From Rhodococcus sp. (in: high G+C Gram-positive bacteria) (GTDB taxonomy: Bacteria > Actinomycetota > Actinomycetes > Mycobacteriales > Mycobacteriaceae): a DNA stretch of 6,018 nucleotides. A program made the position numbers and the translations under genes. The notes beneath the pieces are model-generated. The model ran no database searches, was not told where the DNA came from, and saw only the letters and a list, made by a program, of their open reading frames with translations. This document shows positions 1-5,083 of the stretch, one piece after another (the stretch's first letter is position 1; every line of letters starts with the position of its first letter). The DNA lies in NCBI GenBank assembly GCA_012515885.1, contig JAAYXN010000116.1, forward strand, positions 1 through 6,018. Reading direction: 5' to 3'.

Positions 1-254
1 TCCATGAGCCAGCTCTTGCCTCGGCCAACCTGACCCCACAAATAGACTCCACGCGCCGTCGCGACCACGGAGTCAGCTGGACTGCCCTCTGCCGTCAACG
101 CATCTGCCGTCAACACATCTGTGGTCAGGGCATCAATAGCAGCGAGCTGTGCAGAATCGAGTTCTAGTCCATCCCTGGCGGCAGCTTCAAAGAATGCTTG
201 CCGGGGCGGACGCCGGAAACTGATGGCCTTGGAGCTGGCCCGGCGCCACTTCAT
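1..254 (-). CDS. zapE: ZapE/AFG1-like ATPase, N-terminal part (cut by left edge)
   Basis: The first 84 residues of a P-loop ATPase of the AFG1/ZapE family are visible; the gene runs off the left edge. The diagnostic stretch is GVYLWGQVGRGKSWLM (residues 69-84), a Walker A motif (G74-x-x-G-x-G-K80-S81) preceded by the GVYLWG lead-in typical of the family. Two small changes from the usual form are Q75 for Pro and S81 for Thr; Ser is acceptable in a P-loop. In proteobacteria ZapE is a cell-division ATPase linked to the Z-ring, and the eukaryotic AFG1 homologue works in mitochondrial protein quality control; the actinobacterial role is not settled. The start is the ATG at 254, which overlaps the stop of the upstream nucleoside hydrolase as ATGA and has GCAGG 8 nt before it. 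Residues 41-55 are three tandem pentapeptides (DALTT, DVLTA, DALTA) just before the ATPase core. The family call is firm; the cellular role is inferred. Confidence 0.88.
   Translation of the reverse strand, partial: MKWRRASSKAISFRRPPRQAFFEAAARDGLELDSAQLAAIDALTTDVLTADALTAEGSPADSVVATARGVYLWGQVGRGKSWLM
90..134 (-). repeat. Three tandem 15-bp repeats inside zapE
   Basis: Units lie at 90-104, 105-119 and 120-134. The first two differ at one base; the third matches the first at 11 of 15. The unit length is a multiple of three, so the repeat stays in frame and encodes DALTA, DVLTA and DALTT (read on the minus strand as DALTT-DVLTA-DALTA, residues 41-55 of the ZapE-like protein). It looks like a recent slippage duplication in the linker before the P-loop domain. 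Confidence 0.8.
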
Positions 255-1282
255 GGCGTGAACCTGCGGGCAAAGTGGCCGACCCGTTCAATCAACTCCT
301 CGAAGAACGCCGCCGGATCGGTGTCGACGACAACGTCGACATTGGGCTGACGGCTCCAATGTCCCACCCAATCGACGACAGTCATCCCGCGCGTCAGGGT
401 TCCTGTGAGCTCCACGTCGACGGTTGCTGGGCGCAGGGTAATCGGTACGCGGCCGAGCGCGACAGCAGCCGCGAACGGGTCGTGCATGTGTGCGAGGAAC
501 CCCTGATCGTGGGTGCGGTGAAAATCCATGTAGAACCGGATCGCGTCAGAGAGGTGCCGGATCACCGGGTTGGTGGCACGTGAACGTACCTGTAGCGGCT
601 CGTCAGGCGCGATCACTTCAGCGGGCGTGCTGCCTGCCGCTGCGGCGAGGAGCCGCACATGTTCGGGGTGCATTTCGATGGATTCGGTGACGTTGAGCCC
701 GCACACCAGTGGTCGGCGGCCTGCAGGTAACCCGGAGAAGGCGTCGAACACTTCTTTGGCTGCTTCGGGGTCGACGGAGACGTTCCACTCGGTGGTGGGT
801 GTGGTGTTTCCGGGGTGGTGAAAGGACCCGCCCATGATGATGACGCGCTGGAGCAGTTGCGGCAGTTTCGGTTCCTGCCTGATCGCGAGCGCCAACGTGG
901 TGAGTGGCCCGGTGACCAGACCGGTAACTTCCCCGGGGCGAGCCCTCGCCGTCTCGATCCACAGGTCGACGCCGCTGCGATCAGACAGCGTGCGCTGCGG
1001 GGCGGGGAGGGTGGCGTAGCCGATCCCTTCCGGCCCGTGTGTGTCTTCGGTGGTGCGTAGCGGAATCGACAGCGGCACTGCGGCTCCGAGCGCCACCTCG
1101 ATATCGGGTGCGTCGCACACATCCAGCCAGGCCAGGTTGTTGCGGGCCACCTGTGCTGCGGTCACATTGCCAGCGGTGGAGACAATTCCGCATATCTCGG
1201 CATCTGGTGAGGCCAGCAGGTAGACCAGTGCCAGAGAGTCGTCAATGCCGGTATCGACATCAACAAGCAGGGGAGTGCTCAT
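251..1282 (-). CDS. Nucleoside hydrolase (inosine-uridine preferring family)
   Basis: A 343-residue enzyme of the IUNH family, which splits the N-glycosidic bond of ribonucleosides to give free base and ribose in nucleoside salvage. The N-terminus holds the hallmark Asp cluster (D8-V-D10-T-G-I-D14-D15) that binds the catalytic calcium and ribose. Further family landmarks are DTHG (80-83), VTGPLTTLA (about 123-131), IMGGSF with GNTTPTTEWNVSVDPEAA (about 149-175, where TEWN replaces the common AEFN), and HMHDPFAAA (about 265-273), whose H267-D268 is the usual late active-site pair. Length is slightly above the typical 310-330. I chose the ATG at 1282 because AGGG sits 8 nt upstream; a GTG at 1291 would add three residues but lies directly against that AGGG. 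Base preference (purine, pyrimidine or broad) cannot be read from sequence. It overlaps zapE by 4 bp, so the two are probably co-translated. No signal peptide; cytoplasmic. Confidence 0.95.
   Translation of the reverse strand: MSTPLLVDVDTGIDDSLALVYLLASPDAEICGIVSTAGNVTAAQVARNNLAWLDVCDAPDIEVALGAAVPLSIPLRTTEDTHGPEGIGYATLPAPQRTLSDRSGVDLWIETARARPGEVTGLVTGPLTTLALAIRQEPKLPQLLQRVIIMGGSFHHPGNTTPTTEWNVSVDPEAAKEVFDAFSGLPAGRRPLVCGLNVTESIEMHPEHVRLLAAAAGSTPAEVIAPDEPLQVRSRATNPVIRHLSDAIRFYMDFHRTHDQGFLAHMHDPFAAAVALGRVPITLRPATVDVELTGTLTRGMTVVDWVGHWSRQPNVDVVVDTDPAAFFEELIERVGHFARRFTP
263..267 (-). promoter_or_regulatory. Ribosome binding site for zapE
   Basis: GCAGG on the minus strand, 8 nt before the ATG at 254, inside the last codons of the nucleoside hydrolase. 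Together with the ATGA overlap it supports this start for zapE. Confidence 0.55.
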
Positions 1283-1290
1283 GGCACTCA

Positions 1291-1297
1291 CCCTGCC
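1291..1297 (-). promoter_or_regulatory. Ribosome binding site deciding the nucleoside hydrolase start
   Basis: GGCAGGG on the minus strand ends 8 nt before the ATG at 1282. It touches the alternative GTG at 1291 directly, which is too close to serve it, so it favours the ATG and a 343-residue protein. Confidence 0.6.
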
Positions 1298-1364
1298 AGG
1301 TGCGGATCGACGCGGTTAGCGTGGGCGTGGTTTCTCAACAGGATTTCCCAGCGACACGGGCTGC

Positions 1365-1370
1365 TACCTT
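1365..1370 (+). promoter_or_regulatory. Candidate -10 of a leaderless promoter for the DUF1801 gene
   Basis: TACCTT fits the actinobacterial TANNNT -10 consensus and ends 6 nt before the ATG at 1377, so transcription would begin at or next to the start codon. There is no recognisable Shine-Dalgarno sequence before this ATG, which agrees with a leaderless message. No good -35 is seen about 17 bp upstream (GATTTC). Confidence 0.45.
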
Positions 1371-1376
1371 TGCCGC

Positions 1377-1811
1377 ATGGCGAGTGAACCGAAAACCAAG
1401 CCGACCGAACAGAACGTGGCGGAATTCCTTGAACAGGTCGCGCCTGCAAAACGTCGCGAAGACGGCATCGCCCTCGCCAAAATTTTCACCGAGGTGACAG
1501 GCGTTGAACCGACAATGTGGGGTCCGTCATTGATCGGGTATGGCACCTACCGCTACGTCTCTCCGTCTGATCCGCGGCGTCACGGCGAATGGCCCAAGAC
1601 GGGTTTCTCACCGCGCAAGGCACAGCTCTCCCTCTACGGGCTCAAGGACTTAACGGCGGGCGCCGAATTGCTTCCCAGCCTCGGGAAGTACACAGAGGGC
1701 GCTGGTTGTGTGTACGTGAAGAAACTTGAGGACATCGACGTCGATGTGCTCCGCCAACTCATCGAAATTGCGTACTCACGCACCGACGATCCGATGCCGA
1801 CCGGACAGTAG
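1377..1811 (+). CDS. DUF1801 domain protein (YdhG-like fold)
   Basis: A 144-residue cytoplasmic protein that is nearly all DUF1801 domain. Typical family landmarks appear in order: an N-terminal helical part, PTMWGPSLIGYGTYRY (about 45-60), GEWPKTGFSPRKAQLSLY (about 70-87), LPSLGKYTEGAGCVYVKKLEDIDVDVLRQLI (about 99-129, in which the GK, C111-x-Y and KKLEDID elements are the family signature). The biochemical role of this family is not established. It is the only plus-strand gene here, transcribed alone from the divergent spacer, probably leaderless. Its last 36 bases overlap the 3' end of the convergent glycosylase-like gene, and no terminator hairpin with a T-run follows its stop. The family call is firm; function is unknown. 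Confidence 0.92.
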   Translation: MASEPKTKPTEQNVAEFLEQVAPAKRREDGIALAKIFTEVTGVEPTMWGPSLIGYGTYRYVSPSDPRRHGEWPKTGFSPRKAQLSLYGLKDLTAGAELLPSLGKYTEGAGCVYVKKLEDIDVDVLRQLIEIAYSRTDDPMPTGQ

Positions 1812-2669
1812 GTCCTGGCAGCTGTGCAGCAGCCGGGCGCGTAGAGGTTCGGCCCTGGCAGCGAGTGCACTTTGCGCCCGCACGTACTCGGCGCGGCCAT
1901 CAGCGGTTTCAATCGCGATCGGCTCGTACCCGTAATCGGCAAGATCGTAGGGACTCGCCCGCATATCCAGCTCACGGGCCAAAAAGGCGTGTTCTAGGCA
2001 GTCGAGAACCAGATCGGAATCAACCAGCGGAATCAGCTTGTACGCCCACTTATATAAATCCATCCCGGCATGCAGACAGCCAGGTTGCTCACTGCCGACC
2101 TGATCCTCACGGGTCAACAGGTTTGCGTTTCGCGGAGCGGCATCGTCAGTGAAGAATCGAAATGCGTCATAGTGCGTGCACCGCAACGTCATTGACTCAA
2201 CGACGTCGTCCGTCCCCGCACAGCCGAGACGTAGCGGAACCTTTGAATGCCGCACGTCATCACCTGAGCGATACACCATCGCCCACTCATGCAAACCAAA
2301 ACACCCCAGCACTGCGGGCCGTGACGCGGTGGCACTGAGCAGCGAGGCAACAAACTGCACGGTTTCGCGGCGCCGCTCCAACATGACCCCAGACGCCGTA
2401 ACAACAGCTTCGCCGTCCACCGTGACCTGGTGATACCCCGCCCACTGCGTGACGGGCCGCGCAGATTTCCCCGCTAGTGCGCAGCCGAATCCGGGATGCC
2501 AGCGGCGCAGCTGATTGGGGCGAAAACTGTAGTAGGTGAACAGGAAGTCGTGCACCGGATGCGCAATGCCCGCGGCGCGGCGCTGAGCATGCGGGGTCAC
2601 GATCACATCGACGCGTTCGCGATAGCGGTCCCGCTGCTCATGCCACTGTTCTTCAGGAAGAACACGCAT
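1776..2669 (-). CDS. Conserved actinobacterial protein, labelled 3-methyladenine DNA glycosylase
   Basis: A 297-residue soluble protein. From memory, relatives in actinobacteria are often named '3-methyladenine DNA glycosylase', but I see none of the standard glycosylase signatures (no helix-hairpin-helix with GVG-D as in AlkA, no clear AAG/MPG pattern), so the name should be treated as provisional. Stretches that look conserved are HPVHDFLFTYYSFRPNQLRRWHPG (37-60), CFGLHEWAMVYR (123-134), LRCTHYDAFRFF (about 162-173), QPGCLHAGMDLYKWAYKL (about 195-212) and YDLADYGYEPI (about 241-251). They are rich in His, Cys, Asp, Trp and Tyr, as in an active site. I chose the ATG at 2669, which lies 5 nt after the guaB1 stop and gives the usual N-terminus MRVLPEEQW, with a weak GGTGG 8 nt upstream. 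A GTG at 2681 would overlap guaB1 and add four residues. It is the last gene of the guaB1 operon, so its substrate may be purine-related; that is inference. Confidence 0.8.
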   Translation of the reverse strand: MRVLPEEQWHEQRDRYRERVDVIVTPHAQRRAAGIAHPVHDFLFTYYSFRPNQLRRWHPGFGCALAGKSARPVTQWAGYHQVTVDGEAVVTASGVMLERRRETVQFVASLLSATASRPAVLGCFGLHEWAMVYRSGDDVRHSKVPLRLGCAGTDDVVESMTLRCTHYDAFRFFTDDAAPRNANLLTREDQVGSEQPGCLHAGMDLYKWAYKLIPLVDSDLVLDCLEHAFLARELDMRASPYDLADYGYEPIAIETADGRAEYVRAQSALAARAEPLRARLLHSCQDLLSGRHRIVGA

Positions 2670-2674
2670 GGGTG

Positions 2675-4111
2675 CTACCACCCGGTGGGCAGTGGGCGCC
2701 CCTCCGCGAAACCAGCGGCGGACTGCACACCAAGAACCGCCTTCTCATGCAGTTCCTCAAGGGTCCGGGCTCCTGCATAGGTGCAGGTACTGCGCACACC
2801 CGCGCAGATGTGGTCGATGAGGTCCTCCACACCGGGGCGTTCCGGATCAAGGCGCATCCGCGACGTCGAGATACCTTCTTCGAACAGGCCCTTACGGGCG
2901 CGATCGAACGCTGTGTCAGCGGCAGTACGGGCAGCGACAGCACGCTTGGATGCCATACCGAAGCTTTCCTTGTAGACGGTGCCGTCATGGTCGACGTGTA
3001 GGTCGCCGGGTGACTCGTAGGTACCCGCGAACCAGGACCCGATCATCACGTTCGACGCACCCGCAGCGAGTGCAAGCGCCACATCACGTGGATGCCGAAC
3101 GCCGCCGTCCGCCCACACGTGCACGCCGAGGCTGCGTGCTGCATCCGCGCACTCACGGACCGCGGAAAACTGTGGGCGGCCCACACCGGTCATCATGCGC
3201 GTCGTGCACATTGCGCCTGGTCCGACACCGACCTTGACGATCGTGGCACCGGCTTCAATGAGATCGCGAGTACCCGCCGCAGACACGACGTTGCCGGCTG
3301 CGAGCGGCACCCCAAGGTCCAGTGCGGAAATGATGCGCAGCGCTTCGATCATCTTCTCTTGATGCCCATGCGCGGTATCGAGGACCAGGACATCCGCGCC
3401 CGCGGCAACCAGATCACGAGCTTTGGCAGCCACATCGCCGTTGATTCCGACAGCGGCAGCTACGCGCAGCTGTCCCTGCGCGTCGACGGCAGGTTGATAC
3501 AGCTCGGCGCGGATCGCTCCGGTCCGGGTGAGGACACCGGCCAAGGTGCCGTCGTCTTCGACGATGACGGCGAGGTTGTCGTGGCGTGCTTCCAAAAGCT
3601 CAAAGACCTCGCGGGGAGCCGCCGTGACCGGAGCAGTGACAAAGTCCGTGGCAGCTACGGCGCGCAGCCGAGTGAAGCGATCGACGTCGGCGCATGATTC
3701 CGCGGTGACGACACCAATCGGGCGGTCGTCCTCAACGACGACGATGGCGCCGTGAGCGCGCTTGGTGACCAGCGCTAGTGCGTCCGCGACGGACGCTTCG
3801 GGGCCGAGCGTGACAGGTGTGTCAGCGACAAGGTGACGGCTTTTGATGAAGGACACCGCCTGCGCGACGGCCGGGATGGGCACGTCCTGGGGGAGCACTA
3901 CGATGCCGCCGCGGCGAGCCACGGTTTCTGCCATTCGGCGGCCCGCGACCGCGGTCATGTTGGCGACCACGATGGGGATGGTGGTTCCGGTGCCATCGAC
4001 AGAGGAAAGATCGACGTCGAACCGGGAGGTGACCTCGGTACGGTTGGGGACGAGAAAGACATCGTCGTACGTGAGGTCGTATGGGGGCCGGTGGCCGTCA
4101 AGGAAGCGCAC
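2675..4111 (-). CDS. guaB1: GuaB1-family GMP reductase / IMP dehydrogenase-like protein
   Basis: A complete 478-residue protein of the IMPDH/GMPR superfamily: a TIM barrel split by a CBS-pair insert (about 95-205). The catalytic loop is KVGVGPGAMCTTRMMTGVG (293-311) with nucleophile C302. The stretch YKESFGMASKRA (380-391) and RSTCTYAGA (440-448) resemble GMP reductases more than true IMPDH, which has YRGMGS. Mycobacterial GuaB1 has been reported to be an NADPH-dependent GMP reductase, converting GMP to IMP and ammonia, with its CBS domains sensing purine nucleotides; by homology that is the likely role here, rather than guanine synthesis. The full C-terminus (GVQSAAGFAEG, then LPTGW) is present. 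Start is the GTG at 4111; an in-frame stop (4120-4118) lies only two codons upstream, so no longer start is possible. It follows the transporter by 6 nt and is followed after 5 nt by the glycosylase-like gene. An internal promoter may sit just before it. Confidence 0.95.
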   Translation of the reverse strand: MRFLDGHRPPYDLTYDDVFLVPNRTEVTSRFDVDLSSVDGTGTTIPIVVANMTAVAGRRMAETVARRGGIVVLPQDVPIPAVAQAVSFIKSRHLVADTPVTLGPEASVADALALVTKRAHGAIVVVEDDRPIGVVTAESCADVDRFTRLRAVAATDFVTAPVTAAPREVFELLEARHDNLAVIVEDDGTLAGVLTRTGAIRAELYQPAVDAQGQLRVAAAVGINGDVAAKARDLVAAGADVLVLDTAHGHQEKMIEALRIISALDLGVPLAAGNVVSAAGTRDLIEAGATIVKVGVGPGAMCTTRMMTGVGRPQFSAVRECADAARSLGVHVWADGGVRHPRDVALALAAGASNVMIGSWFAGTYESPGDLHVDHDGTVYKESFGMASKRAVAARTAADTAFDRARKGLFEEGISTSRMRLDPERPGVEDLIDHICAGVRSTCTYAGARTLEELHEKAVLGVQSAAGFAEGRPLPTGW

Positions 4112-4126
4112 GTGTACCTAGTGTAC
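4112..4126 (-). repeat. Direct repeat GTACAC at the transporter stop / guaB1 start junction
   Basis: On the minus strand the hexamer GTACAC occurs at 4126-4121 and 4117-4112, 9 nt apart. The pair reads GTACACTAG then GTACACGTG, so one copy carries the transporter's TAG stop and the other runs into the guaB1 GTG start. Seven of nine bases match, suggesting a short tandem duplication or two half-sites for a regulator. Confidence 0.5.
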
Positions 4127-5005
4127 TGGGGTTTTGCGTTGGCTGCTTTGCGCGGCTTCTGCCGTTCCGGCTTGGGCTTGAGATAGCAGGTAGGTGGTGA
4201 TGAGCATGACCACTACTGAGCAGCCGACAACAACCATTCCGACTGTTCCTGTGCGCAGGTGCTCGCCGAGCACGGCAATTCCGAGGAATACTGCGGCGAT
4301 GGGTTCGGCAATCGTCAACGACGGCATGGACGCGGAGAGCGGTCCGACTTGAAATGCTTTCTGCTGCAGGTAGAAGCCGGTCATGCCAGCGGCGACGAGC
4401 GCCCACGTTTGCCACGCGGCGATGAGTGCGATGGGGCCGTGTTCGAGCCGGTCAACGACGTATTTGGTGAAGGCGACGGCGACGCCGTAGAGGGTGCCGG
4501 ACGCGAGACCGAAGAGCAGTGCCCGCGTGTGGGGTGGAAGTTTCGAGATCGCGGCGACAACGACTGATCCCACCACCACAGCCAAGACCAGACCGAGCGG
4601 AATGATCCACCGGTGGACTGGGGCCGACATTTCACCTTCGTTGGGGTTGCCGACCACAATGAACACGACAAGCGCGCCGGCGAGCGCGATCGCGGTGACC
4701 CAGGTTCGGCCGGTGATGCGGAGTCCGGACCAGTGAGCTGCCAGCGGCAGCGCGAACAGCAGTGACGCGACAAGGATCGGTTGGACGAGTAGCACTGAGC
4801 CGAGAGCGAGAGCGATGGCTTGGACGACATAGCCGCCGCCTTCGCCGATGACCCCTGCCCACCAGCGTGGTTGTCGAATGAGCTGCCCCACGAGTTCTTT
4901 ACCGTCGTGGGTGGCTGCCGCAGACCGCTGTTCAGCGACCATGCCGATCGCAGTGAGCAGAGCAGCGAGGAGAGCGAGGACGATAGCCGCTAGTCCAGAA
5001 CCCAT
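4118..5005 (-). CDS. DMT-family (EamA/NIPA-like) membrane transporter
   Basis: A very hydrophobic protein of 295 residues with about nine or ten membrane helices: approximate spans 3-24, 50-69, 73-92, 102-119, 133-154, 162-183, 191-212, 229-247 and 253-274, followed by a polar tail. The late SLTIAEPIAAVFLGIAVLGE (about 229-248) is the classic EamA signature with conserved Glu-Pro and Gly-Glu. The first half, with EQRSAA after helix 1 and VLLVQPILVASLLFALPL, recalls the NIPA-like branch found in actinobacteria, whose eukaryotic members carry magnesium. The substrate here is unknown. I prefer the ATG at 5005, which places helix 1 at the N-terminus; its AAAAGG is only 1 nt upstream, so the site is weak. 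A GTG at 5050 would add 15 residues (MKLLQY...) and cannot be excluded. It lies 78 nt (or 33 nt) after the helicase stop and 6 nt before guaB1, in the same frame as guaB1. Confidence 0.85.
   Translation of the reverse strand: MGSGLAAIVLALLAALLTAIGMVAEQRSAAATHDGKELVGQLIRQPRWWAGVIGEGGGYVVQAIALALGSVLLVQPILVASLLFALPLAAHWSGLRITGRTWVTAIALAGALVVFIVVGNPNEGEMSAPVHRWIIPLGLVLAVVVGSVVVAAISKLPPHTRALLFGLASGTLYGVAVAFTKYVVDRLEHGPIALIAAWQTWALVAAGMTGFYLQQKAFQVGPLSASMPSLTIAEPIAAVFLGIAVLGEHLRTGTVGMVVVGCSVVVMLITTYLLSQAQAGTAEAAQSSQRKTPVH
4120..4125 (-). promoter_or_regulatory. Candidate internal -10 for guaB1
   Basis: TACACT on the minus strand fits TANNNT and lies 8 nt before the GTG at 4111, which would place the transcript start at or within two bases of the start codon (leaderless or nearly so). 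There is only a short AGG 5 nt before the GTG as a possible ribosome site. No good -35 is seen 17 bp upstream, so this is tentative. Confidence 0.35.
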
Positions 5006-5083
5006 GCCTTTTAGTGTGAGCGTCCCCGCTGCATACTGGAGCAACTTCACAGATCTAGTCGGGTTGGCTGCGGGTGTGGGGCT

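Larger units (their letters stand above)
1283..1376. other. Divergent intergenic spacer
   Basis: This 94 bp spacer is the only one in the window between divergent genes, so it should hold promoters for both the nucleoside hydrolase (leftward) and the DUF1801 gene (rightward). Rightward, TACCTT at 1365-1370 is a good -10. Leftward, TTGAGA (minus strand, 1338-1333) resembles a -35, but no convincing -10 follows at 16-18 bp; the best AT-rich match, TAACCG at 1318-1313, is only 14 bp away. A short direct repeat GCGTGG-GCGTGG lies at 1319-1330. I see no clear operator palindrome. Confidence 0.5.

Noticed and set aside
90..134. Short repeats as a CRISPR array
   Set aside because: Units are contiguous with no spacers, only 15 bp long, and lie in frame inside a coding sequence.
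1313..1338. Sigma-70 type promoter for the nucleoside hydrolase (TTGAGA ... TAACCG)
   Set aside because: The spacer is only 14 bp and the -10 lacks the final T; left as a weak note in the spacer entry.
1039..1497. Plus-strand open frame crossing the nucleoside hydrolase start and the DUF1801 start
   Set aside because: It overlaps two well-supported genes, crosses a divergent promoter region and has an Arg-rich composition without family features.
3092..3697. Plus-strand open frame of 201 codons opposite guaB1
   Set aside because: It is antisense to the conserved catalytic part of GuaB1, with shadow-like composition and no recognisable motif.
5006..5083. Terminator between the helicase and the transporter
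   Set aside because: No inverted repeat followed by a T-run is visible on the minus strand; read-through from the helicase is possible.
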